Source: JAVBSX01 sp031549145 (GTDB lineage: Bacteria; Planctomycetota; Planctomycetia; Pirellulales; Thermoguttaceae). Taken from it: a stretch of 36,489 bases of DNA. Each line of letters starts with the position of its first letter. Positions within the stretch are counted from its first letter, which is position 1. This document shows, in pieces, positions 9,164 to 18,648 of this stretch. The notes beneath the pieces were generated by a model. It saw nothing but the letters and a program-made list of their open reading frames with translations. It had not been told where the DNA came from and did not search any database. The DNA is taken from contig JAVBQI010000231.1 of the NCBI GenBank assembly GCA_031549145.1, positions 1 through 36,489 on the forward strand, in the 5' to 3' direction. Both the position numbers and the translations under genes were made by a program.

Positions 9164-9341
9164 AGAGAGCCTTTCGGTTAAAATTAAGGTGATCGATTGA
9201 CCTTGGGAAATGGAACGGGAATGTTATTGCCCTACCAATAAATTACCCGGAGAATTTTCCCTAATTTACCACAAGGTTTCGGGAATCGCAATCACTTGAT
9301 TTTGCTCCGGGGGGCGTTCGCAGCTGGCGGCTCCTCGTGTG

Positions 9342-9370
9342 TTGATTTGTTTTTCGAAAAAGCATAAAAT
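9342..9370 (+). promoter_or_regulatory. candidate sigma-70 promoter for the discoidin/haem protein gene
   Basis: TTGATT at 9342-9347 and TAAAAT at 9365-9370 are separated by exactly 17 bases, giving a predicted start near 9377 and a leader of about 40 bases before the ATG at 9419. The surrounding divergent spacer (9164-9418) is A+T-rich and holds no gene. The ATG itself lacks a Shine-Dalgarno sequence. Confidence 0.5.
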
Positions 9371-9418
9371 TAAACCGCACTCAGGCTCCGTTTCGATCTT
9401 CTCTCACCCCAAAAACCG

Positions 9419-12400
9419 ATGCGCACCGATTTTTCGATTCTCGTGCTCGCCCTGTCGCTTTCTCTCTCACTGTCCGCGTTCTCGTTCGCCCAAGCCCCGC
9501 CGGACCTTCGCGATCAGGTCGAAGCCGATTGGCTCCAACAGGCTGAGGCTTGGCGGCTCAACCCGAGCGGCTTGGCAGAAGGAGCCGCCCTCGGCACGGT
9601 TACGACCGCTGATGATGCGGCCGGAGCGGTCGACGGCGTCAAAAACGGTCTCTACGCTTTTCATTGCGGCTGGGAGGCCAACCCGTGGTGGTCGGTCGAC
9701 CTGCGGGCGGCGGCCCCGATCGCCCGGATCGTCGTTTACAACCGGCTCGATTACGAGCCGGGATTGCACAACGCCGACAATCTCGTGATCCAGGTTTCGG
9801 AAGATAACGCGAATTGGAAGCCGGTGTACGCCAACCCGAACCGCTTTTTCGGCGGCATCGACCGGGAAAAGCCGCTCGAAGTCCGCTTCGAGCCGGCGAT
9901 CGAAGCCCGGTTTGTCCGCTTGATGATTCCGAGCGAAGAGCCGATCTTCCTGCATTTGGACGAGGTCGAAGTTTATGCGCAGGCCGATCCCGAAAAAAAT
10001 ATCGCGCTCAATTGTCCGGCGAACCAAAGCAGCCTTAGCCCCTGGTCGAAAAAAAAACCATCGATCACGGCAAAGCCGGGGCCGCACGAATTTCCGTTCG
10101 CCGATGCGGTCGCCCGGGGAAAGAAATTGGCCGCCTTCCTCGGCAACGAAACGGCAATTACTAAGCTGAGCGAACTCGAACAAATGGCCGACGCCTTCCA
10201 AAAGAGCGGTTCGCAGGACGTCGGAGCGGCAAAGTCGCTTTACTTCCAAATTCGCGACACGATCCGGGAGCTCGCGTTCGCCAACCCGCTGTTGGATTTC
10301 GACCGGCTGCTGTTCGTCAAACGGTACACGCAGCAGACCTATCCGGACATTTGCCTGAACCATATGCCGTGGGTCTCCCGGCCGGGCGGGGACATTTGCG
10401 TCTTGAACGATCCCTTCGGGAGTGGGAAGAAGGAAGGAGGAAGTGGGACGTGGGAAGTGGGAAGTGGGGAGAGATCGGTTCGTAATATCATTGCCGATCA
10501 GCTTGGGCCGGGGCATGTTCGCGGGGTTGATTTGCATTGGGACGGCAAAAAGATCGTTTTCGGATTTGCCAAACAAAAGGATTTTCCGTTCTCGATTGAG
10601 CAGGGCAACTGGCCACCGCCCGGCTGCGGGGAGCGGATGATCGGGCACGACTTGCGTTGCTCGCAGGAACCGATTCATATCTTTGAAATCGGGATCGACG
10701 GAAGCGGCTTGCGGCAGATCACGAACGATCCGTTTTGGAGCGACCTCGATCCGAACTACCTGCCGAACGAGGACATCGTGTTCGTTTCGGATCGCTGCGG
10801 GTTCTCGCTGCAATGCAACAACGGGCCGTTTCACGACGAAACCTCCTGCAATCTGTATACGGTCAAGCCGGACGGCAGCGGTTTGAATTGGCTCAGTTAC
10901 AACAAGGACGGCGATTACCAGCCGCACGTGCTCGACGACGGTACGATCGGCTATTGCCGCTGGGAATATCAGGAACGCGGCTGGGCGACGATCCAATCGG
11001 TTTGGTATATCCGCCCCGACGGGACCGGGGCCGATGCCCTGTTCAAGCAGCATCTCGACAACCCTTGGGCGTTGCAGGACACCCGCTCGATCCCGAGAAA
11101 CGAAGACAAAGCGAAAGACGCCGTTTACCGGAATGTCAATCGAAGTATCGATCCTCTCGCGGGCGGTCTTTCCAAGGAAGAAACCGGCAAAAAATACGTC
11201 TCAATCGCGGCCGGGCATCACACGCTCGCCTGCGGGCCGATCGTGATCCTTTCCCCCAGCGTCGGGCTCAACAGTGCCGAGTCGATCAAGATCGTAACCC
11301 CCGGCACGTTGCCTCCCGAAGGAGGGATGAGCGGCACTCCGGTTGACGAAGGAGGCGTTCCGGACAACGGCGGGTATTATATGAACCCCTGGCCGCTTTC
11401 CGAAAAGTTCTTTCTCACCGCCTACACGTACAGCAACGAATTTCCGCAGGGAATGCCCGACACGTTCCGGGGGAACGACGAAACCGGTTACGGCCTCTTT
11501 TTGATCGACGTATTCGGCAACAAGGAGCTGATTTATCGAGATCCGAACATCTCTTCGGTCTACCCGATTCCGCTCAAGGCCCGAACGCGGCCGCCGCAAT
11601 TGCCCGACAACCGCGATCCGAGCCTGGGCGAGAAGGCCGTCTGCATGTTGAGCGATGTTACGTTCGGCGTCGACGGGGTCGATCGCGACGAGGTCAAATA
11701 CCTGCGGGTCGGCCGGCGGATCGGTTGGCCTTACACCGAAAAGACCGGCGGCCAACGGTACGAGGTCGACGGCAGTTCCTGGGGGCTCAACTGGGCTCCG
11801 GCGCTCGTGTTCGGCGAGGTCCCGGTCGAGCCGGACGGGAGCGCTTCGTTTTACGTTCCGAGCGGCGTCTCCGTTTACTTCCAACTGCTCGATAAGGACA
11901 AGCGGGAAATCAAACGGATGCGCTCGTTCATCAGTTTTCAACCGGGCGAGCAGCGTTCCTGTGTCGGGTGTCACGAAACGAAGGCGACGGCTCCGACCGA
12001 GGACCCGCCCGCCCTCGCGATGCGGCGGGAGCCCTCGACGCCGGTCCCGCCTCCCTGGGGGAGCGAACGGCCGATCAATTTCCTCGCCGACGTGCAGCCG
12101 GTGCTTGATCGGCATTGTGTCCGATGTCATACCGGATTGCAGCCGGCCGGGGGGATCGATTTTTCGCCCGGGCTGACCGCCGCCGCCCCGATGCAGACGC
12201 CGTACCAGGTTTTTCAGTTCGACGGCTTGAACCGGGCCTACCGGACGATGGTCGAAAAAGGGCTCGTCGTTTTTTCCTACAAGCACGACCCGGCGAGTGC
12301 GATCGCGACGACCCGCGAATTCGGTTCGAGCAAGAGCAAGCTGATCGACGTCATTCTTCAAAACCGTTGCGACAGTTCGATTGTCCCGGGGAGCGAAGAC

Positions 12401-12775
12401 TGGTACCGGCTGGTCACTTGGATCGACGGCAACGCCCAGTATCACGACCGGTTCGTCAATTCACGGTCGGAGCATCCGCCATACGATTTGGCGGCCGATA
12501 CGGAATTGCAACAAAAGATCGCGGCGGTACACGCCCGCCGCTGCGCCGAGTGTCATGCTCCGGAAACCGTTTCGCGATTGGACTGGATCGACCTGCGCGA
12601 ACCGCGGCGGAGCCTGTTCCTCACGGCCCCGCTTCGATCCGGCCGTTGCTCCAAAGCGGTTTACGCCGACGAAACCGACCCCGATTATCGGGCGGTTCGC
12701 GATTCGGTCGAACACGCCGTCCGCAAGGCGAAGCAGTTCCCCCGTCGCGATCTGATCACCCCCTTCGGGTTGTAA
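9419..12775 (+). CDS. exported discoidin plus hydrazine-synthase-alpha-like haem protein
   Basis: Exported protein of 1118 residues. Signal peptide 1-25 (cleavage after FAQA) is followed by an F5/8-type C (discoidin) domain at about 55-190, a likely carbohydrate-binding module. A long propeller-like region (about 290-840) resembles the middle domain of the hydrazine synthase alpha subunit, with TolB-like repeats such as DLDPNYLPNEDIVFVSDRC. The C-terminal part is cytochrome c-like with three CXXCH haem motifs: CVGCH (848-852), CVRCH (900-904) and CAECH (1042-1046). It is a paralogue of the protein at 18806-22639, sharing NPLLDFDRLL, VDLH and RWEY landmarks. Residues 334-352 are a Gly/Ser-rich insertion encoded by a GA-rich repeat. 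Homology to hydrazine synthase does not imply that activity; such proteins are common in non-anammox planctomycetes. Function unknown, probably periplasmic redox or glycan-associated. Confidence 0.8.
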   Translation: MRTDFSILVLALSLSLSLSAFSFAQAPPDLRDQVEADWLQQAEAWRLNPSGLAEGAALGTVTTADDAAGAVDGVKNGLYAFHCGWEANPWWSVDLRAAAPIARIVVYNRLDYEPGLHNADNLVIQVSEDNANWKPVYANPNRFFGGIDREKPLEVRFEPAIEARFVRLMIPSEEPIFLHLDEVEVYAQADPEKNIALNCPANQSSLSPWSKKKPSITAKPGPHEFPFADAVARGKKLAAFLGNETAITKLSELEQMADAFQKSGSQDVGAAKSLYFQIRDTIRELAFANPLLDFDRLLFVKRYTQQTYPDICLNHMPWVSRPGGDICVLNDPFGSGKKEGGSGTWEVGSGERSVRNIIADQLGPGHVRGVDLHWDGKKIVFGFAKQKDFPFSIEQGNWPPPGCGERMIGHDLRCSQEPIHIFEIGIDGSGLRQITNDPFWSDLDPNYLPNEDIVFVSDRCGFSLQCNNGPFHDETSCNLYTVKPDGSGLNWLSYNKDGDYQPHVLDDGTIGYCRWEYQERGWATIQSVWYIRPDGTGADALFKQHLDNPWALQDTRSIPRNEDKAKDAVYRNVNRSIDPLAGGLSKEETGKKYVSIAAGHHTLACGPIVILSPSVGLNSAESIKIVTPGTLPPEGGMSGTPVDEGGVPDNGGYYMNPWPLSEKFFLTAYTYSNEFPQGMPDTFRGNDETGYGLFLIDVFGNKELIYRDPNISSVYPIPLKARTRPPQLPDNRDPSLGEKAVCMLSDVTFGVDGVDRDEVKYLRVGRRIGWPYTEKTGGQRYEVDGSSWGLNWAPALVFGEVPVEPDGSASFYVPSGVSVYFQLLDKDKREIKRMRSFISFQPGEQRSCVGCHETKATAPTEDPPALAMRREPSTPVPPPWGSERPINFLADVQPVLDRHCVRCHTGLQPAGGIDFSPGLTAAAPMQTPYQVFQFDGLNRAYRTMVEKGLVVFSYKHDPASAIATTREFGSSKSKLIDVILQNRCDSSIVPGSEDWYRLVTWIDGNAQYHDRFVNSRSEHPPYDLAADTELQQKIAAVHARRCAECHAPETVSRLDWIDLREPRRSLFLTAPLRSGRCSKAVYADETDPDYRAVRDSVEHAVRKAKQFPRRDLITPFGL
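10418..10474 (+). repeat. in-frame GA-rich repeat insertion within the haem protein gene
   Basis: A low-complexity purine-rich tract of about 57 bases built on GGGAAGTG units encodes a Gly/Ser/Glu-rich stretch (GSGKKEGGSGTWEVGSGE). The 15-mer at 10452-10466 recurs exactly at 32371-32385, just upstream of the DUF2997 start. The paralogue at 18806-22639 has no comparable segment. Confidence 0.7.
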
Positions 12776-12944
12776 TCGCTGTGTACTGTTGGAAGTGATT
12801 TGCTAAACAGGGGGGTCGGCGGTTTTGGAAGGCAACCCGTCCCCCGGCCTGTTATGCGTCGCCCTTTCAGGGCGAATTCGGAATGCACAACGATTGCAAA
12901 GAATTCATTTTCAATCTGGAACCGGCATCGAACCGCGACGAACG
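12776..12944. other. spacer between convergent genes with a short hairpin
   Basis: CGCCCT (12860-12865) and AGGGCG (12869-12874) form a six-base stem around TTC between the ends of two convergent genes. There is no adjoining T-run, so a terminator role is only possible. No gene seen. Confidence 0.35.
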
Positions 12945-15900
12945 TCAATCCGGCAGCGCTGCGATCACTCGGAGCGTTTTTTCCCGACGTTCGACATTGG
13001 TAATCGATTCGGCAAGTTCTTTCGCCTTTTCCGGGAACCTGGCCCGGGCATAACCTTCCGCGAGCTGGGCCAGGTAACCGTCCGCTTTTTCCGGGACGAA
13101 ACTTTCCCGAACGCTCGCCGTTTGTTCGTCCAGCACGCGGCGGGCGTCATCCGAAAAACCGTCGCGTGCAAGAATTCCGGCCAACGATCTCGTCCTGTCA
13201 CACCTCCTGAACATCGTGAGTTCCGGGCGGTTTTCGTCCTCCCAGGTTTTCATTTGCTTGATCGAGCGGAGACAGAGTTTCCGAACGTCTTTCTTGAAGA
13301 GATCGCTTTTCATTTGCGAAACGACCGGCCAGATAACGTTGGATTGTTGTTCGACGTCACCGGACTCGGTCATCTTAAGAACAAGCTGCCAAAGCTCCTT
13401 CGCTTTTTCCATTTCACCGCATTCGGCATAAACGTTGGCGCAAGCGGCCAAATCACTTTCGAGAAAGCCGTTGTATCCGCAGACGGCGAGTTGTTCCGGC
13501 GTCAGAAGATTCCTGTACGCCGCGACGCGGTCGGCCAATTTCAAGGCCTTTTCCTTTTCCCCGGTTTTCACGAGAACCTCCAACGGTCGGGTCCGCGCCG
13601 AAAGATCGAACATGTACGGACCGGCGGCTTCGGTCAATTTTCTCCGTTCCTCGGAACCGGGAACCATCGCCTTTTCGAGATCAACTTTCGGAAAGAAGTC
13701 GGTTTCATGTTCCCTATAAAAGGGATGCGAAAGCGAATCGTACATCTCGACCGCCGCCTGGTGCAACAGTTTCATGTCGCCGGCTTTTTCAATCCGGCGA
13801 ATCGCGTAAGTCCATAACCGTCCACGCTCCTTGGCGGTCGGCAGGTTCTTGAGAAGGGTAAGTGCCTCGTTATAAAGCTCCTCGGATTTTTCTGTGCTTC
13901 CCTCACGGCGGAAATCGTCGGCAAGTCGATACAGGAGTTGAATTTTCACATCGGGACGATTCAACTTGCGCACGTGTTCCAAACGTTCGGAGAGCGACAT
14001 TTCGTCCAAACCGTTCCGGAACAGATCGAAGATCAGTACGTCCTGATCCTTTTCCGGCAAAGCGTCGATTTGCTTGAGAATCGCGCCGACATCCTTGACC
14101 CCACGTTGGTTAATCAGCCGTCGGATCGCCTGGGTGTCGTTGAATTTCTCCAGATGCTTGCGGACTTCCTCGCCCGTTTCCTTGTCCCCTTGGCCTTCAA
14201 AAGCGATCGCGACAGCGTAGAGTTCCTCGTCGAAACGCCCTTGCTCACAGGAAAGGCCCTTTTCCCGCAGTGCTTTTCGGGTCGAATCGACCAGTTCGAC
14301 CATTTCTTTCGCCGCGACCTTGGCCGCCTCGGGCTGCTTGAGATCGAGCAAGCCGAGGATCGCGCTCTTGTAGTTGCCGATCCGGCTCCAGGCGTATTCC
14401 GGATCACATTTTTCCCGAGCACGGTTCAGGTTGTCCGCGACGCTTCCGGCATCGACGCAATTTCCCGTCACGCAGATGGCCCCCTCGGCACACTGAATGC
14501 CGATCGGCTTGAGCGAGGCGACGCGGATCGTTCCGACATCCTGCGGCTTCTTCGGATCGACCGGCTTTTCCGTGCGAAAACCACCGATCTCCCAGTAATC
14601 GGATTGCGTTTTCGGATCGTTCGCACGGTTCCAATGCAGATCGTACGGCTGCTCCGGCAACAGTCCCTCAATCGTGAAACGACCCGACTTATCGGTCGTC
14701 GTCTCGGCATAAAAACAACGTTCGCCCTGTCGGATATTCATCCAATTCCTGCCGCAACCGATGCTGCCGTCGAATTCGTAACGCCAACGGTATTCCAGGA
14801 CGGCGTTCGGAATCGGCTCGCCGGTTTCGAGGTTCACGATCGTTCCCGTCACGGCGAGGAGCGGTTCCATCTTGAGTTCGATGTCATGCTGTTCGTACGG
14901 AACCGTCGCGTACGCCGCCCGGCCCGCCTTGCCGTCGTAAACGAAGATCCGCATCGTCCGGTTGGCCCGTTCGAACGCGAACCGGCCGTCCGCGTCGGTT
15001 TTCGGATACTCGCTTCGCCAATTCTGTTTGGTGCTCTTGCCCGGATAGGTCATCGGCGGATCGCTGAAGGAAACTGTCTGTCCCGCCGCGCCAATCCATT
15101 TTCCGTCAGCCGCCTGGATGAGCACGCGGCCTGTGAAAGCACTTTCTTCCCGGCTCGGCACGAGAATCACATGTTCCCTTACTCGTTTTTCAGAATCGAA
15201 TTCGACGTCGAAGGTCCCCCTGGTTCCGAACCAGTCGTTTTCGCGGGCGTCCTCGAGATTATAAGCGTAATGTCCACTCCCAAGCGAAAGCGCAATGCAG
15301 CCGTTTTCGTCCGTCGTGTACCATCCGTGCGTCGTTTCGGGATGCCGGCTGGGCTGCATGCCGCGATAAATCGGCATATGAAATCCCGGCGGCGCTTTTT
15401 CCGTGCCGATTCGCTCGATACCGTGATCACTGCGACCCTTGAATTCGACGAACAGTTTTCGGCCCGGCAGCGGTTTGCCGTCCGGATCGCTCTGCAATTT
15501 CAGCGTCATCTTCGTCGCCGGTTCCATCACGATGTCGAAGTTTTCGACCGGCGGCCCCGGCAGGATCGCGAAACCGTCCTGCATCGGAAACGCCCAATCC
15601 CCTTTCGCTTTCGCGGCCATCACATACCACTGGTAGGGGGGCAACAGCAGTTCGTAGCGTCCCTCGGCGTCCGTCGTCGCATAGTTCCAGTTGTCGTTCA
15701 AGGTAATTCCCTGGCCCATCGTTTTGATTTCGAGACCGGCGACCGGCTCACCGTTCGGATACCGGACCGTACCGCGGACCGGGACCGTCTTGACGAATTC
15801 CTGGACGAGCAGGATCGGTTTGCCGTCGGCGACCGGCCAAAATTCCTTCGTGCGTGTATACCGATTGGGACCGTCGTGAAGCTGAACGGGCGGAACCGAA

Positions 15901-18032
15901 AGTTGCCCTGTCGCCCACGCCGGAAAATACGTGGCTTGTCCGATCCCGTTTTCGCCGGTTCGAATCTTGAGCGGCAGCCCGATTCCTTCGGCGGTTTTCA
16001 ATTCGTTGCCGACCATACGCGGCGGGTAGGCAACGCTGTAGACCGAAAATTCGATTCCCGACAAGCCGTTGCCTTCGGTATCGACCGCCTGGATCGTCAG
16101 CGGAGCGGCCCCTTCGAGCGGCAGCACGATTTTGTCTTCGAGATTCACGTACAGCGGATCCCCTTCGGTTTCCGTCCTGTTTTTTTCGTCCCGGAAAAAG
16201 CGATAGGCCAATCCTTCGCCGTCCGCCCAGCCGCAGATCATCGTCGGCGGATTGTCCGGCGCGAAGGTCAGTGAGAAGTTCGGAAGCAATAGAATCCGTT
16301 CGTATCCGTACTCCGGCGTGCCGAGATAATATTCCTTGAGCGGCATTCCAGAGAGGGTTTTCACGGTTCCGGTGATCGTTTTTCCTTTTTTCAGGATGAT
16401 TTTGTACTCGCGGTCGTCCTTGTTCGTTTTGACGACGCCGACGTAGGGTTCGCCGTCGATCGTTTTTCGGGCGATCAGACTCGCATTGCGGTTCCAGCGG
16501 CCATCCGCACAGGTCCAGAGAAGAAAACGTCCCTTTGAATCGCTCTGCAAATCGAGTTGACTTCCATCCGTAAACTTGACAACGATATTGGCCTCGGCGA
16601 CGGTCGTGCCGTTCTCCGTTTGGACTTCGCAGTGAAACGGAACCGTCGACCGGACGACGCTCAATGCCGGAATCTGTTGGACGCCGATCGCTTTCGGCTC
16701 GGTAACGTAATCGTCGTCGGTTCCCGGCGGTTCCGAGGACGGCGTGGGAAGCACGACGGTTTTTGCAACGGGAGCAACGCCGCTTTTTTCCGGCGAGGTT
16801 CCCGCGGCGGGAGTCGGCGAAATCGCGGACGAAGTTTCCGAAACGGGTTTCGGCGTTTCCCAAGCGGGACAAATCGCAACGGAAAACAGGGCGGCGACGA
16901 CGATTCCGAAAAGGATGCTTAATCGTGAAGTCATGGAAATCGGTCCTCTCTTTCGTTGGGGATCGAGCAACGCGACGATCCGCCGCTCGATCTGGCTTTG
17001 TTGTCGGGGCATCGTTACGGTACAGCCGATCCGTTGCGGCAAACGGAAGCCGCGATGGACGGACGAACTCAAGTCGAGTAGCGAGGCGGCGAAGTCGGAA
17101 CCCTTTTCGCCGAGCCGAAGTACCTGATCGTCGCAGGCTTCTTCGCGGGCGGCCCGTTGCCGTGCCGCGAAAAACCAGACCAGCGGCTGGAACCAATAGA
17201 CCGAACAGGCGACGCTCGCGAGAAGCTGCCAGGCGATGTCGTTGCGACGAATGTGTTCTAATTCGTGAATCAGGATTGCCCGGTTCGGCTTTTCATTCAA
17301 AAAATATCGCGGCAAGAGGACGGTCGGTCGTCGGAGTCCGACGACTTGCGGAACGGCGACGGCCTCGGAAATTTTGTACCGGACCGGCCGACCGATCTGG
17401 AGCGACCGCTGCAGTTCGTCGCAGAGTTCCAACCACGCCGGATGATCGAGTGTTGTTGCGCTGTTCAGGATTCCCGCGTAAACGGATCGACTGCGAAACA
17501 GCAGGAAAAAGCAGAAGGCCGCCCCGAGGAACCAGACAACCGCCCCGCCTCGCGAAAGCATTTTCGCGGAGAAAAATTCGAAAGAGATTCGTGGGGCGAT
17601 AGGCGGAGCGGAGTCAGGTTCCGTCGTCTCCGCGAGAACGGATTCCCGGGCAACCGGCGGAAGTTCGATCGCGGGAACCGGCTCCGCGGCGATTGGACGA
17701 ACCGGTTGGACCATCGGCATCGCCGGTTGCGTTGCCGCCTCGACGGGATATGTCGTTTCGTCAATCGAAACAGAGGCCGGGATCGCGGAGCTCGCGGGAG
17801 CGGGTGCAGCGATTGGAATGGGTTCCAATGAAGGCTCATGAACGGACAATCCCGTCGTGATTCGCGGAATCATCCCGCTTCCCAACGGCAGGAGCAGAAT
17901 GACGAAAAACAGAATCCGAAAGAGATAATCACGTTCCGTCGGTCGATTCTTGAACAGGAGAATACCTCCGCCCGCGACGAAAAGGAGCGGCAACGACCCG
18001 ATCAGGAGGACGAGAAAAATGTCGGTTAACAT
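12945..18032 (-). CDS. BlaR1-like M56 metallopeptidase with giant extracellular carboxypeptidase-regulatory and helical region
   Basis: Membrane peptidase of 1695 residues. N-terminal membrane segments (about 4-26, 38-55, 163-180) surround a proline-rich linker. The M56 catalytic domain has the zinc motif HELEH at 256-260 and the third-ligand region EEACDDQ (297-303). A further membrane segment (about 370-390) leads into repeated carboxypeptidase-regulatory-like beta-sandwich units, for example around 455-510, 750-810 and 1110-1190. The final 450 residues are helical, TPR-like, with ends such as LAGILARDGFSDDARRVLDE. BlaR1 proteins sense a ligand outside and cleave the BlaI repressor inside; here a penicillin-binding sensor domain is absent and the beta-sandwich/TPR part is the candidate sensor. 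BlaI is encoded directly upstream. At roughly three times BlaR1 length, this is an architecture I know only loosely from planctomycetes. Confidence 0.85.
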   Translation of the reverse strand: MLTDIFLVLLIGSLPLLFVAGGGILLFKNRPTERDYLFRILFFVILLLPLGSGMIPRITTGLSVHEPSLEPIPIAAPAPASSAIPASVSIDETTYPVEAATQPAMPMVQPVRPIAAEPVPAIELPPVARESVLAETTEPDSAPPIAPRISFEFFSAKMLSRGGAVVWFLGAAFCFFLLFRSRSVYAGILNSATTLDHPAWLELCDELQRSLQIGRPVRYKISEAVAVPQVVGLRRPTVLLPRYFLNEKPNRAILIHELEHIRRNDIAWQLLASVACSVYWFQPLVWFFAARQRAAREEACDDQVLRLGEKGSDFAASLLDLSSSVHRGFRLPQRIGCTVTMPRQQSQIERRIVALLDPQRKRGPISMTSRLSILFGIVVAALFSVAICPAWETPKPVSETSSAISPTPAAGTSPEKSGVAPVAKTVVLPTPSSEPPGTDDDYVTEPKAIGVQQIPALSVVRSTVPFHCEVQTENGTTVAEANIVVKFTDGSQLDLQSDSKGRFLLWTCADGRWNRNASLIARKTIDGEPYVGVVKTNKDDREYKIILKKGKTITGTVKTLSGMPLKEYYLGTPEYGYERILLLPNFSLTFAPDNPPTMICGWADGEGLAYRFFRDEKNRTETEGDPLYVNLEDKIVLPLEGAAPLTIQAVDTEGNGLSGIEFSVYSVAYPPRMVGNELKTAEGIGLPLKIRTGENGIGQATYFPAWATGQLSVPPVQLHDGPNRYTRTKEFWPVADGKPILLVQEFVKTVPVRGTVRYPNGEPVAGLEIKTMGQGITLNDNWNYATTDAEGRYELLLPPYQWYVMAAKAKGDWAFPMQDGFAILPGPPVENFDIVMEPATKMTLKLQSDPDGKPLPGRKLFVEFKGRSDHGIERIGTEKAPPGFHMPIYRGMQPSRHPETTHGWYTTDENGCIALSLGSGHYAYNLEDARENDWFGTRGTFDVEFDSEKRVREHVILVPSREESAFTGRVLIQAADGKWIGAAGQTVSFSDPPMTYPGKSTKQNWRSEYPKTDADGRFAFERANRTMRIFVYDGKAGRAAYATVPYEQHDIELKMEPLLAVTGTIVNLETGEPIPNAVLEYRWRYEFDGSIGCGRNWMNIRQGERCFYAETTTDKSGRFTIEGLLPEQPYDLHWNRANDPKTQSDYWEIGGFRTEKPVDPKKPQDVGTIRVASLKPIGIQCAEGAICVTGNCVDAGSVADNLNRAREKCDPEYAWSRIGNYKSAILGLLDLKQPEAAKVAAKEMVELVDSTRKALREKGLSCEQGRFDEELYAVAIAFEGQGDKETGEEVRKHLEKFNDTQAIRRLINQRGVKDVGAILKQIDALPEKDQDVLIFDLFRNGLDEMSLSERLEHVRKLNRPDVKIQLLYRLADDFRREGSTEKSEELYNEALTLLKNLPTAKERGRLWTYAIRRIEKAGDMKLLHQAAVEMYDSLSHPFYREHETDFFPKVDLEKAMVPGSEERRKLTEAAGPYMFDLSARTRPLEVLVKTGEKEKALKLADRVAAYRNLLTPEQLAVCGYNGFLESDLAACANVYAECGEMEKAKELWQLVLKMTESGDVEQQSNVIWPVVSQMKSDLFKKDVRKLCLRSIKQMKTWEDENRPELTMFRRCDRTRSLAGILARDGFSDDARRVLDEQTASVRESFVPEKADGYLAQLAEGYARARFPEKAKELAESITNVERREKTLRVIAALPD

Positions 18033-18095
18033 GGTAGCTGGAAGGTCAATTGTTTCGTGAACGTCGTATCAGTTTACGTTTTGTCCGATATACTG

Positions 18096-18193
18096 AAGCC
18101 GGTTTAAAAATTCCCGTATTCAATACGGTAGCAGCCCAACGAGGCTGCGGTTTGACCGAGGGCGAAGCCTACCGCCCATACCGGCTACGGTAT
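18096..18193. repeat. 98-bp structured dispersed repeat, copy 1
   Basis: It begins AAGCCGGTTTAAAA and ends CCGGCTACGGTAT, like the copy at 31401-31497 (roughly 88% identical by eye). Internal hairpins are CCGTATT/AATACGG (18114-18128), GCAGCC/GGCTGC around CAACGA (18131-18148) and GGGCG/CGCCC. It starts seven bases beyond the BlaI stop on the minus strand, within the leader of the M56 gene. Confidence 0.85.
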
Positions 18194-18199
18194 ACCGCT

Positions 18200-18595
18200 C
18201 TAGCGTCCCTCTTTTTTGGCGTCCCGGATCAGTTTCGCCAACCGGTCGTAATCATCATCACTCATTTTCTTGTCGGAAAGATCGAGCAGCGAAACGATCG
18301 CGCTTGAGACGGAGCCTCCAAAAAGCGAGTCGACGATCTCCCGCATGGCGTGAGTTTGCGTCTGTTCCCGGGAAACGGGCGATCGGTAGAGGAAGCGGAT
18401 GCCTTCACGCCGGGAAACGAGAATTTCCTTGCGAACGAGCGTGTTCAAAATGGTTCGAACGGTCGAATAGGTCGGTTTCGGCTTGACGTCGAGGGAATCG
18501 AGCACCTGCGAAACGGACACTTCCCCCAATTGACAGACGGTTTCGACAAGCTGGCGTTCCCGGTTCCCAAGTTCAAAGTGTTTTTTTCGTGGCAT
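18200..18595 (-). CDS. BlaI/MecI/CopY-family transcriptional repressor
   Basis: Cytoplasmic winged-helix repressor of 131 residues, the normal length of the family. The N-terminal DNA-binding domain (about 8-75) contains the recognition-helix region TYSTVRTILNTLVRKEIL, followed by the wing (RREGIRFLYRSPVS) and a C-terminal dimerisation helix region. Family members repress their own operon as dimers and are inactivated by proteolysis triggered by the membrane peptidase encoded beside them; the M56 peptidase gene follows 167 bases downstream on the same strand. The ATG at 18595 is the natural family start (MPRKKHFELGNRERQLVE). Upstream lies a consensus promoter overlapped by inverted half-sites, which strongly suggests autoregulation. 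Confidence 0.93.
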   Translation of the reverse strand: MPRKKHFELGNRERQLVETVCQLGEVSVSQVLDSLDVKPKPTYSTVRTILNTLVRKEILVSRREGIRFLYRSPVSREQTQTHAMREIVDSLFGGSVSSAIVSLLDLSDKKMSDDDYDRLAKLIRDAKKEGR

Positions 18596-18614
18596 AGTGA
18601 TTTCTCAAATGAAA

Positions 18615-18648
18615 TGTTATTTGTGTAACACATGTTATGATTATAACA
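18615..18648. promoter_or_regulatory. candidate BlaI-type operator, four inverted half-sites
   Basis: The half-sites are TGTTA (18615-18619), TAACA (18626-18630), TGTTA (18633-18637) and TAACA (18644-18648). They form overlapping palindromes, including TGTTAT-GATT-ATAACA over the -10 box. Known BlaI/MecI operators are built on TACA/TGTA half-sites, so the motif differs somewhat, but its position over the promoter fits direct repression. Confidence 0.7.

Noticed and set aside
9467..11053. 528-codon minus-strand open frame opposite the discoidin/haem protein
   Set aside because: Antisense shadow without motifs or a plausible start region.
13938..16274. 778-codon plus-strand open frame opposite the M56 peptidase
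   Set aside because: Antisense shadow: Arg/Phe/Asp-rich, no motif, while the minus frame has HELEH and continuous domains.
18050..18307. Small frame containing RGLTEGEAYRPYRLRY-like peptide, also at 31297-31509
   Set aside because: Both come from the structured dispersed repeat; the compensatory changes preserve the hairpin rather than a protein.
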